From HGM12713 sp045593725 (GTDB taxonomy: Bacteria; Bacillota; Clostridia; Oscillospirales; CAG-272): a DNA stretch of 43,074 nt. The DNA is taken from contig JAZNXE010000030.1 of NCBI GenBank assembly GCA_045593725.1, positions 1 through 43,074 on the forward strand, in the 5' to 3' direction. The translations under genes were made by a program, and so were the position numbers. The notes beneath the pieces were generated by a model. That model saw nothing but the letters and a program-made list of their open reading frames with translations, was not told the DNA's origin and ran no database searches. Below are positions 1 to 7,537 of the stretch, piece by piece (the first letter of the stretch is position 1; every line of letters begins with the position of its first letter).

Positions 1-50
1 AGTCAGCTTCGCTGACAGCTCCCTTTACACAAGGGAGCCTTTGACACAAG
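1..50. repeat. Fragment of a palindromic intergenic repeat
   Basis: Two short hairpins follow each other: GTCAGC-ttc-GCTGAC and GCTCCCTT-taca-AAGGGAGC. This looks like the end of a small non-coding palindromic (MITE-like) repeat of a kind often seen between genes in Clostridia. It is cut by the window edge, and there is no second full copy in the window, so the identification rests on shape only. Confidence 0.35.
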
Positions 51-105
51 ATCATTCTACGCTGAATTTTTATTTGCTTTCTGCTCATCGGCAAAGCCTT
101 TATGG

Positions 106-135
106 AACCCCGCCACTATGGCGGGGTTTTCGTCT
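106..135 (+). terminator. Rho-independent terminator of a gene left of the window
   Basis: A 10-bp stem, AACCCCGCCA with TGGCGGGGTT, has a 3-base loop (CTA) and is followed by a T-rich stretch on the plus strand. No plus-strand gene of this window lies before it, so it would end a transcript that enters from outside. Confidence 0.6.
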
Positions 136-140
136 TACAA

Positions 141-170
141 ATATAAGGCTGACAAAAGTCAGCCTTATAT
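141..170 (-). terminator. Terminator of the SAF-beta-helix operon
   Basis: A perfect 13-bp inverted repeat (ATATAAGGCTGAC) with a 4-base loop lies 13 bases past the stop codon of the last minus-strand beta-helix gene. The T tract is modest, but its position supports a role as 3' end of that operon. Confidence 0.55.
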
Positions 171-182
171 TATATATATCGA

Positions 183-1499
183 TCATCTCGAAACGGCGGT
201 AGTGTCCTTGAGATATAAAGCATAAGAGTCATCTACCATATTGGAATCGCCGCCTATCATAGGCCAAAGCACTTGACCTTCTCCGCCCGTTGCGGTATCA
301 ACAAGATACGCGCCGCCGCAGTTAGCGAAATCAAAGTCAACTCTGCTGGTTCTGATAACCGAGTTGAACTTGCCCGTAGAACGGAAGGCTACCTGCTCGG
401 TTATACTTGCGCTCTCCCACTTTACGTAGCAGCCTGAGTATATGGACGTTCCCGTTCCTACACTGAAGCCGGTAGCAAAGTTCTCGCTTGTACACATATC
501 GTAGTTATTTCCCTTTGTGGCAGTATCAACGAAGGCGATATGCGAGTTAGCCTTGTTTTCATAAGTAGCGTAAACGCTCTTGAAGTAGTTGTCGTTGCCG
601 CTTACCTTAACAGCCGCGTCGGCTTTAGAAACTCGGATGTTGGTGAAGGTAGAATAATCACCCGCAGCCTTAAGAGCAACCGAGCCGCTTCCCGCGCCTA
701 CAACGTCACAGTTCTCCACGTCAACTGTGCCGCCCTTAACGTCAATGGCTGTAACAACGTTCTTGAAATCAACTCCGCTTATGAGAAGATTCTCTCCGTT
801 CTCTACGGATATTGCGGTTGCCTTGCCGTTACCGTCAAAAAGACCGCCCGTAAGATAGAAAGTATTAACAAGCTCACTGCCCTGAGGTATGCTTCCCGCA
901 GAAAGACAAAACATTGCATCGGTGCTGTTCCAGGAGTCAGCCGCCTTTATAACGGCAAAATCGGACAGACGAAGCGAAACTGCCTTAGCAGGGTCTGCGG
1001 GTACCTTTATAGGCTTAGAAATAGTATAGGTTCCGTCGGGAAACTCAAAGGTCTTTCCGGGGTTATTATCTATAAGCTGCTGGAGAGCATCTGAGATATC
1101 TCCGCTTACGTTTATCTTCTCTGTTACCACAAAATTGCTCTCATATCCTACCGCGGAGAGGTCCTTGTCGGTGAGCTTTCCTCTGAATACGTACTCCCCC
1201 GCGTAAAGCTTCTGAGTATTGTACTTACCCTCTATATTTGTCATGTCGCGTATAGCGTTAATAGGAACTGCCGTCTCGGGCACCTTAACAGTCTCAAACA
1301 TATCAGCGGTAAGCTTTTTACCGGCTTCAATATCCTTTGCTACCTTAATAACCGAAATCGAGTCCTCATTGTTCTGGATTTCATTGCCTCCATTGCCTTC
1401 ATTGAGCTCGCATGATGCCAGGGCGAGAAGGGACACGGCAATCAGACACAGGCAAATAAGTGCGCTGAATATACGCTTTATCATATCAGTCTTTTTCAT
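183..1499 (-). CDS. SAF-domain / right-handed beta-helix lipoprotein (paralog 1)
   Basis: 438 aa predicted surface lipoprotein. Residues 1-29 are a lipoprotein signal peptide with lipobox LASC (Cys30). An acidic linker leads to about residues 48-109, which read as a SAF/CpaB-like domain: an IEAGKKLTADMF element, a VPETAVP element, and LYAGEYVFRGKL at its end. From about residue 125 it matches the start of Pectate_lyase_3-type helices (FPDGTYTISKPIKVPA), then repeated short strands rich in Gly, Asn and Val typical of a right-handed beta-helix. It is the third gene of a tandem trio, 23 bases after the gene before it, followed by a hairpin. The SAF fold in FlgA, CpaB and NeuB-type proteins serves as a binding or assembly module; its role here is unknown. 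Substrate and catalytic residues cannot be assigned. Confidence 0.82.
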   Translation of the reverse strand: MKKTDMIKRIFSALICLCLIAVSLLALASCELNEGNGGNEIQNNEDSISVIKVAKDIEAGKKLTADMFETVKVPETAVPINAIRDMTNIEGKYNTQKLYAGEYVFRGKLTDKDLSAVGYESNFVVTEKINVSGDISDALQQLIDNNPGKTFEFPDGTYTISKPIKVPADPAKAVSLRLSDFAVIKAADSWNSTDAMFCLSAGSIPQGSELVNTFYLTGGLFDGNGKATAISVENGENLLISGVDFKNVVTAIDVKGGTVDVENCDVVGAGSGSVALKAAGDYSTFTNIRVSKADAAVKVSGNDNYFKSVYATYENKANSHIAFVDTATKGNNYDMCTSENFATGFSVGTGTSIYSGCYVKWESASITEQVAFRSTGKFNSVIRTSRVDFDFANCGGAYLVDTATGGEGQVLWPMIGGDSNMVDDSYALYLKDTTAVSR

Positions 1500-1522
1500 A
1501 ATACCTTATCTCCTTCCCAAAA

Positions 1523-2905
1523 TCAAGCCAGTCTATCGGTCTTAAGGAAGCCTGCCCAATCTGCAGAATGCTCATCATTTGCGTGGCCTCCGCCGTCACC
1601 GTTGTTTCTGGGGTAGAGCACGACGCCGTTGCCCTCGTGGGATGTACTTCCATCATCCTTCACAACCTTGAGATAGGTCATGTCACAAGCCTCCTTATGG
1701 CTGCCATGAAGCTTGATTCCCGTATCCCTCACAATAGAATTGAAGGCGTTTATGGCGTAGAATCCGTAGTGGTTTCCTCCTGTTCCCTGATACCAGTAGC
1801 CGTAACATCCGTTATATACAGACTTGGTATTTTCACCCATATAGTACGCGATAGCGTACTGGTCGCTGTAACAGGCGTCATAGAAGTTGCCCTCGCTGAC
1901 ATCGTAGAAGCCGGTGCTCCAGCTGTTGTCGCTACCCGCATAGAGAGGGTGAACGTTTCTGAGTATATTATTAGCGCCCGTAAGCTTAATTCCTATCTCC
2001 ATATAACAAAGCCTCATATTGGTAAGCGTATTCTCCTCGCTCTCTACCAATACGCCTATGGCAGAACTCTTGCTGTTACAGGTAACAACACAGCTATCAA
2101 TATCGGCTCTTGCGCCCTCCTTGATAGTAATACCTATCTCCGCGTTCTTTACAGAAACGTTGTTGATAAGGGCGTTTCCGCCGCATACGGATATAGCTCC
2201 CGCTTTACCCATGCCTGACACGTTCACCACTCCGCCGATAAATGAATATTTAGCGTCACCGTTATCCTTTGCGCCAAGCTCTATGACAGCCATACCGTCG
2301 GTCCATTTATCCTTAGTGCCGCCAGCCGAAATGACAGCATAGGTAGAAAGACGGATAGAAACACATTTTTCGGGGTCTGCGGAGGTTTTTATTGGCTTAT
2401 GCACCAGATAGGTTCCGTCAGGGAAATATATAGTTCTGTTGGGATTCTCGTCTATCGCCTTCTGTATAGCGGTTGACATATCTCCGCTCACACCCTTAAG
2501 GTAATCGGTAACGGTCACGTAATCCTCGTGAAGGTCGCCTGAAGTCTCCCCCTTGAGCGCCTGCATATTTGGGGCTACCTTATCCGCAAGGAGATAGTCA
2601 CCTGCATAGACATCAGTCTTAAGGAACTTATTGACCACATCCTTAACAGAGGAGTAAGCTCCTTCGGGGACCAGATTCTTGGCTACGGATACTTCCTCAA
2701 AGCTACCGCTGGCTATCTTGGAGCCAACCTTCACATACTCGATAGCTCTTACCACAGTGACCTTTTCCGAGTCGCTTGAAGCATCACCTGTCTGCTGGGG
2801 ATCACCGTTATCGTTACAGGAAGCAAACGCAAGCAACGCACCCATTACCATACACAGGCAGAGGACAGCGCTCAGTATTCGCTTGAATTTATTACTGAAT
2901 TTCAT
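1523..2905 (-). CDS. SAF-domain / right-handed beta-helix lipoprotein (paralog 2)
   Basis: 460 aa predicted surface lipoprotein. The signal peptide ends in lipobox FASC (Cys30). An Asp/Ser-rich linker precedes a SAF/CpaB-like domain at about 48-110 (YVKVGSKI near its start, DVYAGDYLLADKV at its end). The beta-helix starts near residue 128 with VTDYLKGVSGDMSTAIQKAI and FPDGTYLVHKPI, the same block as in the other paralogs. The C-terminal part (ACYSDQYA, then GCYGYWY and FNSIVRD) is closest to the fourth, unexported paralog. It is the middle gene of the operon, 30 bases after the first gene, with an AAGGAAAAAG ribosome binding site. The family is probably a polysaccharide-binding or depolymerising surface protein; no lyase or hydrolase active site was recognised. 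Confidence 0.82.
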   Translation of the reverse strand: MKFSNKFKRILSAVLCLCMVMGALLAFASCNDNGDPQQTGDASSDSEKVTVVRAIEYVKVGSKIASGSFEEVSVAKNLVPEGAYSSVKDVVNKFLKTDVYAGDYLLADKVAPNMQALKGETSGDLHEDYVTVTDYLKGVSGDMSTAIQKAIDENPNRTIYFPDGTYLVHKPIKTSADPEKCVSIRLSTYAVISAGGTKDKWTDGMAVIELGAKDNGDAKYSFIGGVVNVSGMGKAGAISVCGGNALINNVSVKNAEIGITIKEGARADIDSCVVTCNSKSSAIGVLVESEENTLTNMRLCYMEIGIKLTGANNILRNVHPLYAGSDNSWSTGFYDVSEGNFYDACYSDQYAIAYYMGENTKSVYNGCYGYWYQGTGGNHYGFYAINAFNSIVRDTGIKLHGSHKEACDMTYLKVVKDDGSTSHEGNGVVLYPRNNGDGGGHANDEHSADWAGFLKTDRLA

Positions 2906-2935
2906 ATCTTTTTCCTTTCTCCGTCTGGCTTTCCG

Positions 2936-4327
2936 TTAAGAAAGAGGGATTATAGCATTACCTCTAGCCAAAATACTTGTATAGTTGGTTTTATCCACCG
3001 TGGTATCAAAGGTACAGCCTTCAATAACTCGTTGAGCTCCACTGCCGCTTATAAACTTGGCATCAACACCGCTTCCGCCGCAAAACTCAGCTCTGCAACC
3101 GCTGGCGGTAAGAAAGTTTCCGTTATATTTGAACATATACTGCTTAATAATGGAATTTGTAGTCCATTTAGCCGAGCAGTCCCAGATAATTCCGCCCAAC
3201 TTAAGGTCAAAGCCTATGGAGCAGTTAACGAAATGGCACTGTGAATACCAGTTAATATAATCAGAAGGACAGCTGATACCAGTGGTCACGGTCGTTCCGC
3301 TGAATTTGCCCTCATCATTGAATACGTATATGCTCTTAAGAAGGTTTCCGGCACTTTGTATGTCCACACCCGTCTGCATATTATATATCCTTATATTGGA
3401 GAAGGTATTGTCCCACCCATTGACAGCGATACCCCTTGAGCCTATTTTATTACCCGAGCCGATAATTGTAATATCCTCAAAATCGCAGTCTGATGAACCG
3501 CTATTGATACCCTTCTTTATGCTGATACCAATATTAGCATTCTTAATACAGATATTACGGACAACGGTCTCGCGTCCGCTGTCAATAGATACGCCGTTAG
3601 TAACTCCGTTTCCGTCAAGCGTTCCGCCTATAAGCGTATAGTAGCTTCCAATGGACTGGATGTCATTCGTGCCGCCATCGCCTCCGAGGCAGATAAGAGC
3701 GTCACCGCCCACATTCTTCCATTCGGTTCTCTCGGATGCCTTTATGGTAGCACCGTCGGAAAGCTGGATAGATACACTGTTTCTTCCCTTAGCGGGCGTA
3801 CGCAGGGGACGCGCGATAACGTACTCTCCGTCAGGAAAATATATAGTTCTTCCTATATTGTTGTCAATTATTTCCTGTAAAAATACCGAGAGGTCCTCGC
3901 CTGTGTTAGGAACAACGTAATCGGTAACCACCACGTAGTCATCTGGGCTCTCTGCTATCGTCTTTAGGAGAAGATCAGAATTAACAGTTCGGACGAGCGC
4001 TTTTGATAGTTGATCGCTACTGATAAACTCACCCGCGTAAAGATCACGAGTTGCATACTTGGAATATATCTCCTCGGGATCGGAAATAACATTTTTGGGC
4101 ACGTTCACATTCTTGAGAGTAACAAGCTCAACGTGCTCTTTGGTTATTTTCGTTCCTCTGGGTGTATCCTTGGTCAGCTTTGCCACCGTCACCTCATCAG
4201 GCTTATCGGTTTGTTCAACAGTCTCGCTGGCAGTCATAGGAATCATTCCTACCATCATACTAAAAACGAGAAGTAAGCAAAGCAGCTCTCCTGCTACACG
4301 CCAAAGGCTCTTTGTTCTTTTTTTCAT
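2936..4327 (-). CDS. Secreted SAF-domain / right-handed beta-helix protein (paralog 3)
   Basis: 463 aa, first gene of the trio. The N-terminus is a hydrophobic signal peptide ending near MTA-SE at residue 33 with no lipobox cysteine, so unlike its two neighbours it should be cut by signal peptidase I and released. The SAF/CpaB-like domain spans about 46-107 (TPRGTKITKEHVELV, VPKNVI, DLYAGEFISSDQL). The helix starts near residue 130 (YVVVTDYVVPNTGEDLS) and holds the FPDGEYVIARPLRTPA block and NGVSIDSGRET, the latter shared with the fourth paralog. A consensus sigma-A promoter lies 45 bases upstream. The mix of anchored and released forms in one operon suggests division of labour at the cell surface (inference). 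Confidence 0.82.
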   Translation of the reverse strand: MKKRTKSLWRVAGELLCLLLVFSMMVGMIPMTASETVEQTDKPDEVTVAKLTKDTPRGTKITKEHVELVTLKNVNVPKNVISDPEEIYSKYATRDLYAGEFISSDQLSKALVRTVNSDLLLKTIAESPDDYVVVTDYVVPNTGEDLSVFLQEIIDNNIGRTIYFPDGEYVIARPLRTPAKGRNSVSIQLSDGATIKASERTEWKNVGGDALICLGGDGGTNDIQSIGSYYTLIGGTLDGNGVTNGVSIDSGRETVVRNICIKNANIGISIKKGINSGSSDCDFEDITIIGSGNKIGSRGIAVNGWDNTFSNIRIYNMQTGVDIQSAGNLLKSIYVFNDEGKFSGTTVTTGISCPSDYINWYSQCHFVNCSIGFDLKLGGIIWDCSAKWTTNSIIKQYMFKYNGNFLTASGCRAEFCGGSGVDAKFISGSGAQRVIEGCTFDTTVDKTNYTSILARGNAIIPLS

Positions 4328-4371
4328 ATAGGTTCTTCCTTTCTTTGATTTTGCTCACTTTTGCAAGTATT

Positions 4372-4400
4372 ATTTTACCATACTTTTGCCCTATTGTCAA
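4372..4400 (-). promoter_or_regulatory. Sigma-A promoter of the three-gene SAF-beta-helix operon
   Basis: On the minus strand, -35 TTGACA (4395-4400) and -10 TAAAAT (4372-4377) are separated by exactly 17 bases. The -10 ends 44 bases before the ATG at 4327. No operator palindrome is obvious. Confidence 0.75.
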
Positions 4401-4448
4401 TCCTTTTTTGGCTTATGTGAATCTTTGTGCAATACCTACAAAAGCAAC

Positions 4449-4481
4449 AAAAAGACCGTCTTTTGCAAAGACGGCTTTTTT
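4449..4481. terminator. Bidirectional hairpin terminator
   Basis: The stem CCGTCTTT/AAAGACGG with a 3-base loop is flanked by runs of A and T, so it forms a terminator on either strand. On the minus strand it lies just after the fourth beta-helix gene and separates it from the three-gene operon. Confidence 0.75.
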
Positions 4482-4523
4482 GTTAAACATTATTAAGAGT
4501 CGGAAAATCCGACAGCTTCCGCA

Positions 4524-5552
4524 TCAACAAATGGGATAGAGTATATCTCCTCTAAGATACTTTTCATAGGTGTTATCCATGGCTTTTCCACCGTCTATCA
4601 TCGGGTCGTGTATAACTCCCGTTCCTCCCTCCTTTGCGTCGGCAAGGTAGATAGTTTCTGTTGCGTTGGGATGGAATTTTACCACGCAATTTCTCAACAC
4701 CGAATTGAACACTCCGTCAGCGTAGAACGCGCGCTCCAGATTTCCGCGGTTGGTGTACCACATGCTGTAACAGTCTGCGTATATATGACGCGCTCCGGAG
4801 CGCATACGGAAGCCCGTAGCGAACTGGTCGCTGTAACAGTTGTTGTACCACGTATGGAAGGGTGTATTGTCCCAGAATGCACAGCCATCTCTGTACGCGC
4901 TCTCGGAGTTAAGCTCTCCCGCGAAGATATAAAGGGGATGAATATTACGCAGGAATTGCGATGACTCAAGTATCTTAAATCCTATCTGAACGCTGGCGAT
5001 TCGCATATTGGTAAAGGAGTTATCATGTCCCTCAACAAGCACGCCTATGGAGCCGAGCTTATTGTTACCTACTATGTTTACATCCATAATATCAGCATCA
5101 GAGGAGCCATTGTTAGCTCCGTACTTTATATGCAGGCCGATAAATGTGTGCTTAATTGACAGCTTTTCAATACGGGTCTCGCGTCCGCTGTCGATAGATA
5201 CACCGTTTGCCACGCCGTTTCCGTCAATAATACCTCCCGTAAGCGAGTAGTTGCTTCCGTTAATATTTATGTTGTTAAATGGCTCTGCCGCGCCGAGTCT
5301 TATCATTGCCTCCTCGCTGTCCCATCCGTCTGCCGCCTTAATAGTAGCGAAGTTAGAGAGCATCAGGGACACGGCATTATCGGGATTTGCGGGTGTGCAT
5401 ATAGGCTTAGCTATAACGTATTCTCCGTCGGGGAAGAATATGGTCTTGTGGGGATTGTCCAGAATAATCTTCTGAAGCTCATCCGAAACATCCTTACCTG
5501 TGTTGACCTCGATATAGTCCGTAACTATAACGTATCCTCTGTTATCGTTCAT
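4524..5552 (-). CDS. Right-handed beta-helix protein without signal peptide or SAF domain (paralog 4)
   Basis: 342 aa. The protein starts directly at the beta-helix (YVIVTDYIEVNTGKDVS), the point reached near residue 130 in paralog 3, so the signal peptide and SAF domain are absent. The start is firm: AGGAGG lies 6 bases before the ATG and a consensus promoter lies upstream. It shares FPDGEYVIAKPI, NGVSIDSGRET and the NNGSSD element with paralog 3, and the CYSDQFATGF and FNSVLRN elements with paralog 2. As written it should stay in the cytoplasm, which is unusual for this fold. It has its own promoter and terminator. It could be a trimmed descendant of a secreted paralog or the original form; its substrate is unknown. 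Confidence 0.8.
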   Translation of the reverse strand: MNDNRGYVIVTDYIEVNTGKDVSDELQKIILDNPHKTIFFPDGEYVIAKPICTPANPDNAVSLMLSNFATIKAADGWDSEEAMIRLGAAEPFNNININGSNYSLTGGIIDGNGVANGVSIDSGRETRIEKLSIKHTFIGLHIKYGANNGSSDADIMDVNIVGNNKLGSIGVLVEGHDNSFTNMRIASVQIGFKILESSQFLRNIHPLYIFAGELNSESAYRDGCAFWDNTPFHTWYNNCYSDQFATGFRMRSGARHIYADCYSMWYTNRGNLERAFYADGVFNSVLRNCVVKFHPNATETIYLADAKEGGTGVIHDPMIDGGKAMDNTYEKYLRGDILYPIC

Positions 5553-5591
5553 AACCGTCCTCCTTAAATGAATGATACTTTCGTTGCCACA

Positions 5592-5620
5592 ATTATACCA
5601 TAGTAAAAAAAATCTGTCAA
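5592..5620 (-). promoter_or_regulatory. Consensus sigma-A promoter of beta-helix paralog 4
   Basis: On the minus strand, -35 TTGACA (5615-5620), a 17-base spacer and -10 TATAAT (5592-5597) match the consensus exactly. The -10 lies 39 bases before the ATG. Strong expression is predicted. Confidence 0.85.
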
Positions 5621-5666
5621 CTTCTTTTATAAAAAAATATTCGAAAAGAGATTAAAACGCCCTTAT

Positions 5667-6167
5667 TTATATCCCGCTTCCTCTTCTCTTTAGCAGCTTT
5701 TTCAGAAGCTCGGACAGCGGAAGCACAAGAAGTCCCGCGAAAAGATTGGATATTCCGTGCAGGATATCAAAAGGGATGCCCGCAATTATCCACGCAACCG
5801 TTTGCTCAAAATCAAGCCCGAAAAAGAACGCCTGAGCGGGAGCGCAGAGTGATCCAAAGGCGAATCCGTGAATACCGCATAGCAAGGGATATACCACCGC
5901 CGCAAGCTTTTTTGGTATATTTCTCGGCACGAGCATAGTCAGTGCCCAGAGAACAGCCCATATATACAGATAAGGTATCCACCACACGTCAAAGCCCGCA
6001 TAGAGTCCATTTAGCATAACGTAGATATAAATAGGTATCAGTGCCTTCACCCTGAAAACAACGGTAAGCATTACCGTAAACATCCCGAGCAGGTGGACGT
6101 TAGGTAAAAATTCCATTAAAAGCTTCGAGGCAAACATCAAGGCAGCGAACATAGAGAACAAAGCCAT
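5667..6167 (-). CDS. ECF transporter S component, probable corrinoid/B12 specificity
   Basis: About 166 aa of mostly hydrophobic sequence with five or six membrane spans, starting MALFSMFAALMFASKLL, then FLPNVHLLGMF and a YIYVMLNGLYAG segment, the look of substrate-binding S components of energy-coupling factor importers. Its ATPase and T subunits are not in the window, as expected for group II ECF systems with a shared module. It follows a transcobalamin-like lipoprotein by about 30 bases under a cobalamin-type riboswitch, so B12 or a precursor is the likely substrate (inference). The start is uncertain: the ATG at 6167 has no clear Shine-Dalgarno sequence. The frame stays open to an ATG at 6257, which would overlap the lipoprotein gene by 59 bases and add an unlikely soluble N-terminus. 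Confidence 0.72.
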   Translation of the reverse strand: MALFSMFAALMFASKLLMEFLPNVHLLGMFTVMLTVVFRVKALIPIYIYVMLNGLYAGFDVWWIPYLYIWAVLWALTMLVPRNIPKKLAAVVYPLLCGIHGFAFGSLCAPAQAFFFGLDFEQTVAWIIAGIPFDILHGISNLFAGLLVLPLSELLKKLLKRRGSGI

Positions 6168-6198
6168 TTCAAAAATGCCGCTGCTTTTTTTATGTGCG

Positions 6199-6615
6199 TT
6201 ATTTCGTGTAAACAAATCTGTAATGCTCTCCGCCCGAAATAGACTCGTCGCCCACACCTATCTGCATATACTCTTCGCCCTTATAGAAGCCCCAGTAAGC
6301 CTTGTGAGTATTCCAATCAAGCTTTATGCCGTTAAGGGTGTCGAAAAAGCTTGCGTCATTTATAAGCTCCTCTCCATAAAGTGCGTCACCTAACTTTTCG
6401 GCATCTGTATTAAGGGTTATGGTCACAGACTTACCGTCTATCTCCACGTCTATCTTAACCGTCTTGCTTCCCTCGCCCAATGTCACGTCCTCCTTGTAGG
6501 TTGCACTGTCCCAGAAGCCCTCGTTTTCCGACTCCTCGTTCTTGCATCCCGCAAGACAAAAAAGAGTAGTAAGCACCAGCAGCAATGCCAATAATGTTCT
6601 CTTAAAATTCTTCAT
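6199..6615 (-). CDS. Transcobalamin-like (DUF4430-type) lipoprotein
   Basis: 138 aa. The signal peptide ends in lipobox LAGC (Cys24). The mature part, about 40-138, has the DUF4430 / transcobalamin C-terminal pattern: a strand with KTVKIDVEIDGKSVTITLNT, a LGDALYGEELI helix, the KAYWGFYKGEEY turn, and IGVGDESISGGEHYRFVYT at the end. In the animal B12 carriers this fold forms one face of the cobalamin cleft. AAAGGA lies 9 bases before the ATG. The gene sits between a cobalamin-type riboswitch and an ECF S-component gene, so it probably captures a corrinoid outside the membrane and passes it to the S component. Binding is inferred from family and context, not shown. Confidence 0.8.
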   Translation of the reverse strand: MKNFKRTLLALLLVLTTLFCLAGCKNEESENEGFWDSATYKEDVTLGEGSKTVKIDVEIDGKSVTITLNTDAEKLGDALYGEELINDASFFDTLNGIKLDWNTHKAYWGFYKGEEYMQIGVGDESISGGEHYRFVYTK

Positions 6616-6654
6616 TTTTTAATTCCTTTCGTTTTGTTTATATTTACAAAAGGA

Positions 6655-6683
6655 TAAAAATAAAAGCACCCTCCCGAGTGCTT
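6655..6683 (-). terminator. Riboswitch expression-platform terminator
   Basis: On the minus strand, AAGCAC (6678-6683) pairs with GTGCTT (6664-6669) and is followed by TTTATTTTT. An alternative pairing is visible: GCTTGC (6722-6727) can pair with GCAAGC (6680-6685), which would break the 5' arm of this stem and act as antiterminator. It lies 40 bases before the lipoprotein ATG. Confidence 0.7.
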
Positions 6684-6715
6684 GCACAGTGATAAGGGAT
6701 ACCCTGCCCGTATCC

Positions 6716-6912
6716 CCATCCGCAAGCTCCCCATTTGCCCGAGAGTCTTTTACGCGCACAGAACGATAAGCATTCCGACTTAGAAAGACGCGTATGCGCT
6801 TTAATTACGGTAATGGCTGTTGCCGCGGATTCTCACCGCGATTTCCTTATCCCCGAGCATACCGTCAAGCAGTATGCCCGATTGAGAAAGCAAGCTTTCC
6901 CCGAACTGTGTT
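6716..6912 (-). promoter_or_regulatory. Cobalamin-type riboswitch aptamer
   Basis: The 314-base gap before the DUF4430 gene is highly structured on the minus strand. It holds the core marks of a B12 riboswitch in order: GGATAAGGAAAT, then CGCGGTGAGAATCCGCG (P4/P5 core GGTG...AATCC), GCAACAGCCATTACCGTAA, and AAGTCGGAATGCTTATC, whose CTTATC closes on the earlier GATAAG to form P3. A hairpin (GCATAC/GTATGC) precedes the core, and a G-rich segment plus a terminator follow. High corrinoid should favour termination and shut off the uptake genes. The CCATTACCGTAA part departs somewhat from the common CCCGCCACTGT core; the ends are approximate. Confidence 0.78.
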
Positions 6913-6929
6913 TATTCCTTTGTATTACG

Positions 6930-7451
6930 TTATTTAAGCCGCTTCAGATATTCAATAAGAATTTTATCCTCAGCCAGCTTTATTGCGAGAGGCTCCCCGC
7001 ACTCGGTAGCAGATACGTAACACGCCCTCTGAGCGTTGAAGTCGGGGTGATACGCGAATTTCTTTCTCCCCTGAGTCAGCTGCTTGATTCGCAGTCTGTC
7101 GGTGTCGTTCCTGCGGTCAAGAACGCATACCTCCTCTATATTCACAAGTGATATCCTGCATACGGTTATACGGCTTTTCCCTCCGTTTGATATCTCGGTA
7201 ACCGTAAGGTCACGGCTTCCGTCGTCATTTTCAAATATGGCATATATAAATGCTTTTCCCACAACCCGCACCGATATATATATCACAGCCACAAGGCAAA
7301 AAAGCCCCAGCGTCTGAAGCACCCAGCGAAAGGGCATCAGGGGAAATACCGAGGGTATGAGAAAGAGTAGGGTAGCCGCGCATATAAGCAGCATAACTAT
7401 GCCAGACAGCTTTTTGAAATTCTTCTGAGGAGCGTATTCGTATATATTCAT
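6930..7451 (-). CDS. Hypothetical membrane protein, two transmembrane segments
   Basis: 173 aa with two hydrophobic segments at about 18-37 and 45-65, then a soluble part of about 100 residues with alternating strand-like pattern (SRDLTVTEIS, RITVCRISLVNIEEVCVLDRR, KFAYHPDFNAQRACYV). This layout resembles small bacterial PH-like membrane proteins, but no family is recognised with confidence. GGGAGAAAGA before the ATG serves as ribosome binding site. The gene diverges from the one at 7538 and ends just before the riboswitch leader; it may share no function with the B12 genes. Confidence 0.65.
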   Translation of the reverse strand: MNIYEYAPQKNFKKLSGIVMLLICAATLLFLIPSVFPLMPFRWVLQTLGLFCLVAVIYISVRVVGKAFIYAIFENDDGSRDLTVTEISNGGKSRITVCRISLVNIEEVCVLDRRNDTDRLRIKQLTQGRKKFAYHPDFNAQRACYVSATECGEPLAIKLAEDKILIEYLKRLK

Positions 7452-7471
7452 TCTTTCTCCCTAAAAAACAC

Positions 7472-7500
7472 TTGAAATGTTAACAAATCGGTGATATAAT
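7472..7500 (+). promoter_or_regulatory. Sigma-A promoter for the 7538 gene
   Basis: -35 TTGAAA (7472-7477), a 17-base spacer, and -10 TATAAT (7495-7500). The start codon follows 37 bases later with AAAGGAGAG as ribosome binding site. Confidence 0.75.
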
Positions 7501-7537
7501 TATAAAGATATATTTATTATATCCGAAAGGAGAGCTT

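Noticed and set aside
1568..2218. 216-codon plus-strand frame opposite beta-helix paralog 2
   Set aside because: It mirrors the repetitive helix coding region and has no start signal or family resemblance.
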